Positions 45,000 to 54,359 of a stretch of DNA of 64,000 nucleotides are shown one piece after another; within the stretch, counting starts at the first letter, position 1; the number at the start of each line of letters is the position of its first letter. The DNA comes from Phascolarctobacterium sp. GTDB taxonomy: Bacteria; Bacillota; Negativicutes; Acidaminococcales; Acidaminococcaceae. Location: contig NZ_JAUNOQ010000002.1 in NCBI RefSeq assembly GCF_030531065.1, forward strand, positions 125,953-189,952. Reading direction: 5' to 3'. The notes beneath the pieces are model-generated. The model was not told the origin of the DNA and did not search any database. It was given only the letters and a program-made list of their open reading frames with translations. The translations under genes and the position numbers were made by a program.

Positions 45000-45989
45000 T
45001 TACCCCTCGTACCCGTGAGGATGTCCCTTGTGCCACTTCCAGGCCGTGCCGATAACTTCCTCCACGCTGCTGTGCTGCGGAACCCAGCCCAGCTCGCTGC
45101 GGATTTTTTCCGAGGAGGCGATTAACACCGCCGGGTCGCCTGCGCGGCGCGTTTCCTCCACTACCGTAAAATCCACGGCCGTAACCTTTTTGGCGCAGTC
45201 GATCATCTGGCGCACGCTGAAACCGTTTTCGCTGCCCAGATTGTAGACGCGGCTGTCGCCGCCCTTGAGCAGATGCTGCAGCGCCAGCACATGAGCCTTA
45301 GCCAAATCGCAGACGTGAATATAATCGCGGATGCAGGTTCCGTCCTCCGTCGGATAATCCGTGCCGAAGATAGCCACCTGCTTGCGCACGCCCTGCGCCG
45401 TTTTCAAAATCAGCGGAATCAAATGGCTTTCCGGGCTGTGGTCCTCGCCGATATCCCGCGTGGGCGAAGCGCCCGCCGCGTTAAAATAACGCAGCGCCAC
45501 ATAGCGGAAATCGTAAGCCATATCGTAATCGGCCAGCATTTTTTCAATCATCAGCTTGCTGCGGCCGTACACATTCGTCGGCTGCAGCTTGCTATCCTCG
45601 GTAATCGGCACCTGCTCCGGCTCGCCGTACACTGCCGCCGTCGAAGAAAAGACGATGCGATCCACGCCCGCGCCGCGCATAGCCTCCAGCAAATGCAGGC
45701 TGCCTTCCACATTATTAAAATAATATTTAGCCGGGTCGACCATGGATTCGCCCACCAGGCTGCTGGCGGCAAAATGAATCACCGCGTCGATCTCGAACTG
45801 CTCCATAATATGTCTGGCAAAGCGCACGTCATGGATATCGCCCTCCACCAGCTGCACGTCCTCAGGCACGGCAGCCGCGTGGCCGGTAGAAAAATTATCG
45901 TAAACGATGGGCGTAAAGCCGCTCTTTTGCAGCTCCTCAACCACATGGGAGCCAATATAACCGGCGCCGCCGGTAACGAGAATATTCAT
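45000..45989 (-). CDS. galE: UDP-glucose 4-epimerase
   Basis: A 329-residue extended short-chain dehydrogenase interconverting UDP-glucose and UDP-galactose. MNILVTGGAGYIGSHVVEEL is the NAD-binding start; the catalytic region has FSSTAAVYGEPEQVPITED (Ser) and NVYGRSKLMIEKML (YxxxK). GASPTRDIGEDHSPESHLIP is the substrate loop. ATG at 45989 after GAGGAG. It follows galU by 8 bases, so both supply sugar nucleotides for surface polysaccharide. Confidence 0.94.
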   Translation of the reverse strand: MNILVTGGAGYIGSHVVEELQKSGFTPIVYDNFSTGHAAAVPEDVQLVEGDIHDVRFARHIMEQFEIDAVIHFAASSLVGESMVDPAKYYFNNVEGSLHLLEAMRGAGVDRIVFSSTAAVYGEPEQVPITEDSKLQPTNVYGRSKLMIEKMLADYDMAYDFRYVALRYFNAAGASPTRDIGEDHSPESHLIPLILKTAQGVRKQVAIFGTDYPTEDGTCIRDYIHVCDLAKAHVLALQHLLKGGDSRVYNLGSENGFSVRQMIDCAKKVTAVDFTVVEETRRAGDPAVLIASSEKIRSELGWVPQHSSVEEVIGTAWKWHKGHPHGYEG

Positions 45990-45997
45990 TTTACTCC

Positions 45998-46879
45998 TCA
46001 CTTGCCTTCCTTAGCTACGATGCCCTGCAAATACGCCAAAAAGCCGTCGTGCAGCTCCGGACGCTTCAGCGCCATTTCCACAGTAGCCTCCAAAAAGCCC
46101 TGCTTGTCGCCCACGTCATAACGGCGCCCTTCAAAATTATAAGCGTACATCGCCTGCTGTTTAGCCAAAACCTTTAAAGCGTCCGTCAGCTGGATTTCGC
46201 CGCCGCGGCCCGGCTCGGTATGCTCCAGGATTTCAAAAATTTCCGGATTGATAACGTAACGGCCCAAAACAGCCAAACGGGAAGGAGCTTCCTGCACCGC
46301 AGGCTTTTCCACCATATCGCTCACGGTAAAGGTGCGCGGCTCGTCCGTAGGCTGTCCGGCGACGATGCCATACGCGGATACCTTTTCCTGCGGCACCTCC
46401 TGCACGCCTAAAACGCTGGCGCCCGTCTTATCATAAACGTCAATCAGCTGCTTTAAGGCCGGAACCCGCCCGTCCACTACGTCGTCGCCCAGCAAAACGG
46501 CGAAGGGCTCGTCCTCGACGAAATGCTTGGCGCATAAAATAGCGTGACCCAAACCGCGCGGCTCCTTTTGGCGGATGTAATGGATGCGCACCTCGGAAAT
46601 TTTGCGCACCATTTCCAGCTCCTTAATTTTGCCGTGCTCCTCCAGATTTAATTCCAGCTCGATGCTGCGGTCAAAATGATCCTCGATCGCGCGTTTGCTG
46701 CGGCCGGTAATAATCAAAATGTCCTCGATGCCGGAAGCCAGCGCTTCTTCAATAATATATTGGATAGTCGGTTTATCTACAATGGGCAGCATTTCCTTCG
46801 GCGTAGCCTTCGTCGCGGGCAAAAAGCGCGTGCCCAGCCCTGCCGCAGGAATAACTGCCTTGCGTACCTTACGTTCCAT
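45998..46879 (-). CDS. galU: UTP-glucose-1-phosphate uridylyltransferase
   Basis: A 293-residue nucleotidyltransferase making UDP-glucose. N-terminal KAVIPAAGLGTRFLPATKAT with PKEMLPIVDKPTIQYIIEEA is the nucleotide-binding loop; DDVVDGRVPALKQLID and GRYVINPEIFEILEHTEPG are typical. Same transcript as galE. Confidence 0.96.
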   Translation of the reverse strand: MERKVRKAVIPAAGLGTRFLPATKATPKEMLPIVDKPTIQYIIEEALASGIEDILIITGRSKRAIEDHFDRSIELELNLEEHGKIKELEMVRKISEVRIHYIRQKEPRGLGHAILCAKHFVEDEPFAVLLGDDVVDGRVPALKQLIDVYDKTGASVLGVQEVPQEKVSAYGIVAGQPTDEPRTFTVSDMVEKPAVQEAPSRLAVLGRYVINPEIFEILEHTEPGRGGEIQLTDALKVLAKQQAMYAYNFEGRRYDVGDKQGFLEATVEMALKRPELHDGFLAYLQGIVAKEGK

Positions 46880-46939
46880 GTGCGTTCCTCCTTCGCAAAT
46901 TCTTCTGCCTGCTGCCGCAGGCTACCTTATTTTATAGAT

Positions 46940-48307
46940 TTAAGCCTCTTCGCCGCCGATAATTGCCAGCAGCTCCTGCGTTTTAGCGGTCAAAAGCTCT
47001 TTGTCGCCCTTGGTTTCCACATTCAGACGCATAACGGGCTCCGTATTGGATACGCGCACGTTAAAGCGCCACTTATCATACGCCACGCTCAAGCCGTCCA
47101 GATGGTCCTGCTCGCCGTCGGCATAACGCTTGGCCAGCTCGGCCAAAACCGCAGCCGAATCCTCCACCTTGCGGTTGATCTCGCCGCTGCAGGGATACAT
47201 AGCCATACGCTCGCCCACCAGCTGGGACAGCTTCTTGCCGGAGCGGCACAGCAGCTCCGTCACCAGCAGCCAGGGAATCATGCCGCTGTCGCAATAGGAA
47301 AAATCGCGGAAGTAATGATGCGCCGACATTTCGCCGCCGTAAAGCACGCCGTTTTGGCGCATGCATTCCTTCATAAAGGCGTGACCGCTCTTGCAGCGTA
47401 CCGGCACGCCGCCGTCGCGCCGCAAAATTTCTTCCGTGTTCCAGGTAAGCCGCGGGTCGAACATAATCTTCGCGCCCGGCTCCTTGCGCAGGAAGGCCTC
47501 CGCCAGCAGACCCACGATATAGTAGCCCTCGATAAATTCAGCCTTTTCGTCGAACAGGAAGCAGCGGTCGAAGTCGCCGTCCCAGGCAATCCCCAGATCC
47601 GCGCCGCTTGCGCGCACTACCTTCGCCGTAGCCTCGCGGTTGGGCAACAGCAAGGGATTGGGTACGCCGTTAGGGAAGCTGCCGTCCGGAGTATCGTTGA
47701 GCGTAATAAATTCAAAGGGTAAATGCTTAGCCAATTCTTTCAGCACTGGGCCTGCGCCGCCGTTGCCAGGGTTAGCCACAATCTTCATGGGCTTCAACGC
47801 CTTAACGTCCACATAGCTTAATAAATGCTTGATATACGCGGGCATAATGTCCATTTTTTCCACTGCGCCCAAGGTTTTGCCGGGGACAAGCTGATGCGCA
47901 AAATTCCGCGCTGCCGCCATCTCGCCAATTTCCTTCAGCCCGGTATCGGCGGAAATAGGACGCGAACCGCGGCGCACCAGCTTCATGCCGTTGTATTCCT
48001 TAGGATTATGGCTGGCGGTAATCATAATACCGCCGTCGGCCTGCAAATGCGCCGTCGCGAAATAAATCATTTCCGTGCCGCATTGTCCTATATCGATTAC
48101 CTTCGTGCCGCCGTGACGCAAGCCCTCCGTCAGCGCCTCAACCAGCGCCGGACCGCTCAAGCGGATATCGTGACCCACAACCACAGTTTCCGCCGCAAAC
48201 ATAGCGGAAAAAATACGTCCCACGCGATAAGCCAGCTCCTCGTTGACCTCGTCAGGATAAACGCCGCGCACATCGTACGCTTTAAACGCCTTATTGGTTA
48301 TTTCCAT
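46940..48307 (-). CDS. Phosphomannomutase/phosphoglucomutase
   Basis: A 455-residue alpha-D-phosphohexomutase converting hexose 6- and 1-phosphates. Four domains are marked by FKAYDVRGVYPDEVNEELAY, the phosphoserine loop ITASHNPKEYNGMK, the metal loop AWDGDFDRCFLFDE, the sugar loop YGGEMSAHHYFRDF and the phosphate-binding RVSNTEPVMRLNVE. These match ManB/CpsG-type enzymes. ATG at 48307 with AAGGAG eight bases upstream. It lies 60 bases before galU on the same strand and feeds hexose 1-phosphate to it. Confidence 0.93.
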   Translation of the reverse strand: MEITNKAFKAYDVRGVYPDEVNEELAYRVGRIFSAMFAAETVVVGHDIRLSGPALVEALTEGLRHGGTKVIDIGQCGTEMIYFATAHLQADGGIMITASHNPKEYNGMKLVRRGSRPISADTGLKEIGEMAAARNFAHQLVPGKTLGAVEKMDIMPAYIKHLLSYVDVKALKPMKIVANPGNGGAGPVLKELAKHLPFEFITLNDTPDGSFPNGVPNPLLLPNREATAKVVRASGADLGIAWDGDFDRCFLFDEKAEFIEGYYIVGLLAEAFLRKEPGAKIMFDPRLTWNTEEILRRDGGVPVRCKSGHAFMKECMRQNGVLYGGEMSAHHYFRDFSYCDSGMIPWLLVTELLCRSGKKLSQLVGERMAMYPCSGEINRKVEDSAAVLAELAKRYADGEQDHLDGLSVAYDKWRFNVRVSNTEPVMRLNVETKGDKELLTAKTQELLAIIGGEEA

Positions 48308-48449
48308 CTTACGTACTCCTTTTAGCTGATTTTTTATAATAATATGCAAAGTCAATCAATCATTATTTCTATTCTGCATAAAGGGAGAAAATCCTGCCGC
48401 CTTACCAAAAGTAAACGGCCTATTTCCTCCCTTCCGTTTAAATTATAAA

Positions 48450-49229
48450 TCATAACCTGTCGCCGCTGGCGCGAATCACCTGTTCCGCCGCCTCGCCCAG
48501 GTACCAGCGGATAACGGAAAAGAAAGATAAGGACACGCCTTCGTAATCAGGCAGCAGGCAGGTTTCCGCCAGAAGCGCCAAAGCTTCCTCCAGCGGTTGT
48601 CCCTGCGCCAGCATCTGTGAAATTTCATCTTCTAATTTTTCGATAACGGCCAGGCGCATACGCATCAGCCGCGGCGCGTTCAAATTCAGCTCTCTGATCG
48701 TACTGTTCGCTTTGCGCCGCAAATGCTGCGGGCAGCTCTCCTCGTCCACAAACATTTTGCCCGAATGCTCCGCATAACGAAAAATCCGTACCCGTCCCGG
48801 AATCTTTAAAGGATTCAAAATCAAGCCGCTGATTTCTTTGCCGCCCTTGGGCACGTCGCAGCTGCGGTCGCGCTTCAGCTCCGAATAACGGCGCTCCGCG
48901 TCCGGCACGCAGGGCTGGCTGCCGCCGTGGCAAACGCCCAGCAGATTGCGCCAATCCAAATGATAATTATGCCCGCGCTCTTGCGTCGCACCCTTAGGAT
49001 AGAAATGCTCCACGCGGAAATCGTCCACTTCCGTTTCAGCCTGCGCCAGCTTAATGCCAATTTCGCAATAAGCGCACAGCCCGTGCTGGTCCTGCAAAAT
49101 CTGCCGCTTCACCTCGCGGTAGCCGTTGCGGGCGCGGCGGCGGAAATGCTCCCAGGTTTCGCGCGGGTAGGACTTGCGGTAGCGAGCTAAAGCCTCCGGC
49201 TCCTGCTTGCTCTTATACACCCGCTTCAT
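48450..49229 (-). CDS. ptuB: HNH endonuclease of a Septu-like defence pair (PtuB-like)
   Basis: A 259-residue HNH nuclease of the family found with retron and Septu ATPases (TIGR02646-like). The zinc/HNH core is visible: GLCAYCEIGIKL, VEHFYPKG, YHLDWRNLLGVCHGG and QPCVPDAERRYSELKRD. Its ATG overlaps the stop codon of the ATPase gene by four bases, so the two products are made together, as for PtuA-PtuB. No reverse transcriptase or retron RNA is seen next to it, which favours stand-alone Septu over a retron. GC content is like the surrounding core genes. Confidence 0.82.
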   Translation of the reverse strand: MKRVYKSKQEPEALARYRKSYPRETWEHFRRRARNGYREVKRQILQDQHGLCAYCEIGIKLAQAETEVDDFRVEHFYPKGATQERGHNYHLDWRNLLGVCHGGSQPCVPDAERRYSELKRDRSCDVPKGGKEISGLILNPLKIPGRVRIFRYAEHSGKMFVDEESCPQHLRRKANSTIRELNLNAPRLMRMRLAVIEKLEDEISQMLAQGQPLEEALALLAETCLLPDYEGVSLSFFSVIRWYLGEAAEQVIRASGDRL

Positions 49230-50545
49230 GGCCGTTTTCTCCTGAACTGCCGCATCCTGATATCCATATCGGCGCGCAATAGCGCCGGCTCCTGCCCGTT
49301 AGACCATTGGTCGAGACGGTCGCGCAAAGCCAGAGCCTCCGGCGTATCCCATTTATCTTCGCTTACCAGTTCCAGATAACGCTTCAAGCTCTGCACAATG
49401 GGCAGCCGCTCCGAGCGCGGCGCTACGTTCTGGATGTCCTGCAAAATCTGTGTGCTGGTCGCGCCCATGGAAAAGCTTACGCGGCGCACGCCCTCAAACT
49501 GCTTGCCCCACATCAGCACGCGGATACTTTCCGCAGGCACGCTGCCCAAAACGTGCGGGCTGTGCGTCGTCACCACAAACTGCACGCTGGGAAAAGCTTT
49601 CTGCAAATCCAGAAGCACCGTCTGCTGCCACAGGGGGTGCAGGTGCATATCAACCTCGTCTATCAGCACCAGCCCCGGCGTATCCAGTACGGCGCGTTCG
49701 CCCAACTGCGGGTTAAGGCGCACCATGCGGTACGCCAGGTCGGCCACCATGCTCAGTACGCTACGGAAGCCGTCGCTCAAATCGTCCACCACCATCTCGC
49801 CGGCGTCCGGATGGCTGACCACAAAGGTTTTCAATTTGAAATTATAATACAAATCGTGCATCCCCATGCTGGCCATACAGGCGTCCACCGCTTGCTGAAT
49901 CGCTTTTTTTATCAGCAGATTGCGCTGCAGTTCCTGACTGCCCTGCTGCCTTTCCTCCAAGGCGCAGCGGCTGACGTGTTCAAACCATTGGCCGAAAGTA
50001 TTATACGAGGACGAAGGCTCCAGGCATTCCTCATACCCCACTTCGCGCGCTTCCATCGATCTGTCGTAATGCGTCATCAAGCTGCTGTCAATCCAAATGC
50101 GGGACGTACCGTAATAGGCAAAGACCGGCAGCAACGCCCATTCGCGTCTGGCTGCCGCCTGACGCATACTCTCGCCGTTATCGAGCAAATCGTCCACATT
50201 CTCGCGCAGCGTCCCATCAGCTTCCAAGACGCGAGTGCTGCTCATGCTGCGCCCCAACGCCTCGCCCTCCAAGCGCACCTCCACGGGATATTTGTTTTCC
50301 ATGCGCTCGATATGCCTGCCGTCGCCGCCGTAAATCGGTACGCGCCGCACATCCTTAGCCATAATCGAACGTCCCGGCACGTTAAAGGCGCGCAAATACG
50401 GCTCCAAAGCAATCACCAAAGCGTCGAAAATAGCCGTCTTGCCCTTGCCGTTTTCTCCCACGATAACCGTCAGCTTGGGCTCAAAGTCGATATCCAATTC
50501 ATCATAGCAACGGAAATTTTTCAGCTTTAATCTGTCAATACGCAT
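49226..50545 (-). CDS. ptuA: AAA ATPase of a Septu-like defence pair (PtuA-like)
   Basis: A 439-residue SMC/ABC-like ATPase. The N-terminus RIDRLKLKNFRCYDELDIDF leads to Walker A VGENGKGKTAIFDAL; the signature helix is DLSDGFRSVLSMVADLAYRM, Walker B is GLVLIDEVDMHLHPLWQ and FVVTTHSPHVLGSVPAES holds the switch His. No TOPRIM domain follows, so it is not an OLD nuclease. It is coupled to the HNH gene by an ATGA overlap. The known Septu system provides phage defence through such an ATPase/HNH complex; substrate here is unknown. The ATG has GGAGG seven bases upstream. Confidence 0.82.
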   Translation of the reverse strand: MRIDRLKLKNFRCYDELDIDFEPKLTVIVGENGKGKTAIFDALVIALEPYLRAFNVPGRSIMAKDVRRVPIYGGDGRHIERMENKYPVEVRLEGEALGRSMSSTRVLEADGTLRENVDDLLDNGESMRQAAARREWALLPVFAYYGTSRIWIDSSLMTHYDRSMEAREVGYEECLEPSSSYNTFGQWFEHVSRCALEERQQGSQELQRNLLIKKAIQQAVDACMASMGMHDLYYNFKLKTFVVSHPDAGEMVVDDLSDGFRSVLSMVADLAYRMVRLNPQLGERAVLDTPGLVLIDEVDMHLHPLWQQTVLLDLQKAFPSVQFVVTTHSPHVLGSVPAESIRVLMWGKQFEGVRRVSFSMGATSTQILQDIQNVAPRSERLPIVQSLKRYLELVSEDKWDTPEALALRDRLDQWSNGQEPALLRADMDIRMRQFRRKRP

Positions 50546-50732
50546 AATACAACCTCCGCTTCTGTTTCTATATTAACAGTATACACCATTTTGCGCCGCC
50601 TGCTAAATTTTTCTGTAGCAAATATTAGAAAAAAGCGTAAAAACGATGTATAATAAACAAGCTGCCGCAATAATGCGCGTCTGGCCGCTAATACGGCAGT
50701 ACAGTACTCGCTTAATAAAGGATGAAGCTTTT

Positions 50733-51950
50733 ATGAATATTTTTTTATTAGTGGCGCTCGCCATGCTGTTGATTATAATTATGCTGCGCAAGCATATCCC
50801 CATCGGCCCCTGCATGCTGGCGGGCGGTCTGCTGATTTGGGCCGTTAAGGCTCCCAGCCTGCACTATCTGACGCAGGCTGGCGTCGAAACCATGACCATG
50901 AGCCGCACCTACGATATTCTGCTGGCCCTGTACTTCGTTATGTGCCTGGAAATCGAGCTGCGTACCAGCGGCGCGCTGGCCGGTATGGTCCACGCCCTGC
51001 AGCGCATCTTCTCCAGCACCAAGGTAACGCTGGCCGTCATGCCCGCCTTTCTCGGCCTGTTGCCCTCGCTGGGCGGAGCGCGTTTTTCCGCCCCCATCGT
51101 TGAAGAAGCCAGCCGCGATTTAGATATCACTCAGGAGCACAAAGCCGCTATCAACTTTTGGTTCCGCCACATTTTTGAATTTTCCAGCCCCATCATTCCC
51201 GGCATGATTATGGCCTGCAATATCGCAGGCGTCGCCTACAGCGATTTCATTATGCACCTTTGCTGGCTCACCGCTCTGGCCTTCGCCGCAGGCTGGCTCG
51301 TACTCATCCGCCCCATCGGCGACGACACGCTCAAGACCGTTGCCGCCGCGCCCGCAGAACACGAGCAAAATATGCAGGACCTGTGGCTGGCCCTGTCGCC
51401 GGTAGTGCTGACCTTTATTTTGGTAGTCTTCTTCGATTTCAACGCTTCGCTGGGCATGGGCGTCGTGACCGCAGGCCTGTTATTCGTGCTACGTTTCACC
51501 AAGCGCTTCGTCAGCCTCAAAGAAGTAATAGTCGGCGCGCTGGATATTAAAATGTTTCTCAACGTGCTGTGCATACTTTACTTCATTCAAATTCTCACCG
51601 TCACTAACGTCCTCAACGAAATCGTCGTCGCTTTCCAAAATTCGCCGCTGCCCGTGCCGGTCATCATCGCCTGCGTAACCTTCATCATCGGCGTGCTGAC
51701 GGGTATGTCCCAGGGCCACGTGGCGATAGTAATGCCCATTGTCGCCGCTATGGATACGGGTAACCTGAACCTGGCGGGAGTAGCGATGGCCTTCGGCGTA
51801 GCCGGCCAAATGCTGACGCCCACGCATATGTGCCTGGTCATTACTGTGGACTACTTCAAAGCTAACTTCTTCAAAACGCTCAAGCCCGTGGTCATGGGAG
51901 AAATTATTATCCTGACGATTTTCAGTATTTATACGTACTTCACGTGGTGA
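50733..51950 (+). CDS. DUF401-family membrane permease
   Basis: A 405-residue integral membrane protein of the DUF401 family (related to the ion-transporter superfamily). About ten hydrophobic segments; LGLLPSLGGARFSAPIVEEA and FWFRHIFEFSSPIIPGMIMA are the conserved loops, with VTFIIGVLTGMSQGHVAIVM near the end. Transport substrate unknown. I start it at the ATG 50733 (weak AGGA site ten bases upstream), because the 29 codons before it are polar and lack a site. It is divergent from the Septu pair and ends in a strong terminator. Confidence 0.8.
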   Translation: MNIFLLVALAMLLIIIMLRKHIPIGPCMLAGGLLIWAVKAPSLHYLTQAGVETMTMSRTYDILLALYFVMCLEIELRTSGALAGMVHALQRIFSSTKVTLAVMPAFLGLLPSLGGARFSAPIVEEASRDLDITQEHKAAINFWFRHIFEFSSPIIPGMIMACNIAGVAYSDFIMHLCWLTALAFAAGWLVLIRPIGDDTLKTVAAAPAEHEQNMQDLWLALSPVVLTFILVVFFDFNASLGMGVVTAGLLFVLRFTKRFVSLKEVIVGALDIKMFLNVLCILYFIQILTVTNVLNEIVVAFQNSPLPVPVIIACVTFIIGVLTGMSQGHVAIVMPIVAAMDTGNLNLAGVAMAFGVAGQMLTPTHMCLVITVDYFKANFFKTLKPVVMGEIIILTIFSIYTYFTW

Positions 51951-51983
51951 GAGCAAACAATAAAACTCAATAAAAAATAGAGT

Positions 51984-52016
51984 AGAGCTGCCGCACTAGT
52001 TTAGCACGGCAGCTCT
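51984..52016 (+). terminator. Bidirectional terminator after the DUF401 gene
   Basis: AGAGCTGCCG (51984-51993) with CGGCAGCTCT (52007-52016), followed by TTTTATTT. The minus side also has a T-rich tract, serving the exonuclease remnant. Confidence 0.85.
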
Positions 52017-52018
52017 TT

Positions 52019-52498
52019 TTATTTATCAGTGCTTCCTGTATCCGGCGTTGTACTTGCCAAATATTTTTCCGGCGTCCAGCCTTTTTCTACAAGCTTCCGC
52101 AAAAGCTTGCCTGTATTATTAGCGTCGTCAAAAGCAGTATGCCAAAGCCCGGCAGTATCCACGTCCTGTTCTTCGGTTGCAGCTTTTAGCCCGGTAGTAT
52201 AATTATCGCCTTTCATAAATTTATAAGCCGCGGCAAAGTCAAGATAATCTTCCTCCCTGATGGGATTAGCAATTTTATACCTTTTGCAAGCGGTATTGAG
52301 CACCTTATAATCGCTGTCGCCCCAAGCTACAAAATAAGTTTCTCCCGGCGCGTACATCTCCGCCAGCTTCTGGACCATCTCCGGAAACTCTACGGCTTTT
52401 TTCATATCTTTTTCCGTAATCATGCAAAACGCCAAAGAATCCTTCGCCTGCTTAGGGAAAAATTTGGGATTGACAAAACTTAGAGATTCATCGTTTCC
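52019..52498 (-). pseudogene. N-terminally truncated DEDD-type 3'-5' exonuclease
   Basis: The frame reads SFVNPKFFPKQAKDSLAFC then MITEKDMKKAVEFPEMVQKL, YFVAWGDSDYKVLNTACKRY and ends WHTAFDDANNTGKLLRKL, matching the middle and end of ERI-1/KapD-like exonucleases (second and third acidic motifs, final H-x4-D). The first motif (D-x-E) is missing: upstream the frame hits a TAA at 52499-52501 and no start codon precedes SFVNPK. A shorter start at 52435 (TTG) is possible but the protein would still lack motif I. Probably inactive. Confidence 0.7.
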
Positions 52499-52513
52499 TT
52501 AGAGTTACTTAAT

Positions 52514-54190
52514 TTAAAACCCAGCTTTTGCCAACTCATCCAACATAGCCGTTCTGCGACGATAAACTACACGCCAATCAGCTGCAATCGCTTGGACGGC
52601 TTTATCGCCATCAGGATACTTTCTAAGCTTGCGCAAATACCGCATCAATTTTTTATAAGCGTCTCGTTGAGCTATTACAGCAGCCTCATGTTGAATGTAT
52701 TTTATATAAATATCTCTCACCGACTCCGGAAAATTGTTACGCAAAACACGCTCATATTTATCCAGCGCCCAAATGGATTTTTCTTTTACTATCGCCTGCA
52801 AAAGCTCCTCATACATGCTTTCTTTTTCCAACAACTCATATCGAATATCAGCACAAGTTTCTGCCGCTAAAATTTTAGCGCGATACGACGGCCATTGGAC
52901 AACGGTCAAATTTTCTTTGAGCGATAAAATATACTCTAAACTATCTTGACGACACGTAAAAATATATTGCTCCAATTCTTGCAGGTAATCCTTGCGCCAA
53001 TTATTAGTTTGAAAAATTTTCTGCAAACGCCGACTGTACTTTGCAAAAATTTCTGGAGATTTAGCCGCAACTTTCTTACCATCGTTTAAAAGCCCCACCG
53101 CAGCTTGCACATCTCCAACCTGCAAATACATATACGATTCCATAAGCCGTACTTCAGGAAAATCTCGATACTTTCTTTGATAGCGTAAAATTTCTTCGCG
53201 CGGCAGCTGCAATTCTTTCATAAATTGAATGCGCTTAACAAGCATTTTTTCTACCCGATAGCGAAGGAGATAATTATCTTTTTCTGCCAAAGCATCGGCA
53301 ATATCGGCGTCCAATAATTGCAATTTTTCTTTCAGAAAATCATTGCTATGAAATTCGTCCATTAAGAAAGCGTATAGATATTCCCTAATAAAATCATCCT
53401 CGTCATGGCTAGTAAGCGCTTTCTTCGCAGCAGCAAATAGTTCCTTAGCTTGCGCGTCATCGCATTGGCGCGCTATCTGCCGCCATAAGTCAGCGCATGT
53501 ACTTCCTAAAACCGATAGTCCGCCATCATCGTCCATATCCTGCTCATAAGCATAGCTCAAACCTTCATACGTCAGCTCAAAAGCCTGCATGCAAAATTTA
53601 TTTTCTAAGAGTTTTGCCACTGTATCGCTAAGGTAATTGCTCAACGCACAAGTATAATCATAAGCATGTTCCCAATCAATAAACCCGCGCCCATCCTCGT
53701 ATTCGCCAGTTATCGCATAAATTTGCCCCTTAAGCTCCTGCATACGCGCCCCGCCTGCAATATTGGCATATTTAAGCAGCAAATCCCTTTTAACGTCGCC
53801 GTTGCTCAATGCCAACCCTAATAAAAAAGCGCGTAATTCTTCTTCCGATATCTGCGTGATTATGTTGTTCAATTGCTGTCGTTCCTTGGTCAATTCTTCT
53901 TTACGCTTCTGCGGGGAAAGTTCTCCTTGTTCTCCCGTCAGCTTATACAAAACGGCCGCCATATGCTTACAATTGTTGCCGTCTTCAGCATAAGGGCAGT
54001 CGCATTCCATATAAGCCGCTTTACCGTCGCGTAATGCAATACTAACCGTATAATCTTCCGTACCGCTAACAATTGCGGCATATCCCAAAGGCGTAGGCTT
54101 TATATCATGCACATGATCCATCAGACAGTATATCCAACCTCGTTCTAATATCCGCTCTTGAAATAATTTTTTCCATCCTTTTATTTTCAT
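52514..54190 (-). CDS. SWIM zinc-finger protein
   Basis: A 558-residue protein with an N-terminal SWIM zinc finger: YMECDCPYAEDGNNCKHMAA gives the CxCx(n)CxH ligand set (about residues 61-80). The remaining ~470 residues are mostly alpha-helical, with coiled or repeat-like segments, and have no helicase motifs. SWIM fingers bind DNA or protein; in bacteria they often accompany SNF2-type helicases, but none is adjacent. The ATG at 54190 or the one three codons earlier is the start. AT-rich compared with the region to the left. Confidence 0.8.
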   Translation of the reverse strand: MKIKGWKKLFQERILERGWIYCLMDHVHDIKPTPLGYAAIVSGTEDYTVSIALRDGKAAYMECDCPYAEDGNNCKHMAAVLYKLTGEQGELSPQKRKEELTKERQQLNNIITQISEEELRAFLLGLALSNGDVKRDLLLKYANIAGGARMQELKGQIYAITGEYEDGRGFIDWEHAYDYTCALSNYLSDTVAKLLENKFCMQAFELTYEGLSYAYEQDMDDDGGLSVLGSTCADLWRQIARQCDDAQAKELFAAAKKALTSHDEDDFIREYLYAFLMDEFHSNDFLKEKLQLLDADIADALAEKDNYLLRYRVEKMLVKRIQFMKELQLPREEILRYQRKYRDFPEVRLMESYMYLQVGDVQAAVGLLNDGKKVAAKSPEIFAKYSRRLQKIFQTNNWRKDYLQELEQYIFTCRQDSLEYILSLKENLTVVQWPSYRAKILAAETCADIRYELLEKESMYEELLQAIVKEKSIWALDKYERVLRNNFPESVRDIYIKYIQHEAAVIAQRDAYKKLMRYLRKLRKYPDGDKAVQAIAADWRVVYRRRTAMLDELAKAGF

Positions 54191-54359
54191 TGCATCCACC
54201 CTACTGCCCCCTTTCTTCGAGAAAAGGTCATTTCCCTATAGTAGTAAATCCAAAATCCGCTAAAAGAAAGCTTTTCAAAATACGCACTCTTCAATAACAA
54301 TCATAAATTGCAATAACAAAAAACATTTATGATGTTTATTCATAAATAATTTTGTGATT

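Noticed and set aside
49307-50530. 407-codon plus-strand frame opposite the Septu ATPase
   Set aside because: Antisense shadow; composition rich in His, Arg and Gln as typical for such frames.
48450-50545. Retron system (ATPase and HNH as effectors)
   Set aside because: No reverse transcriptase gene or msr-msd-like RNA next to the pair.
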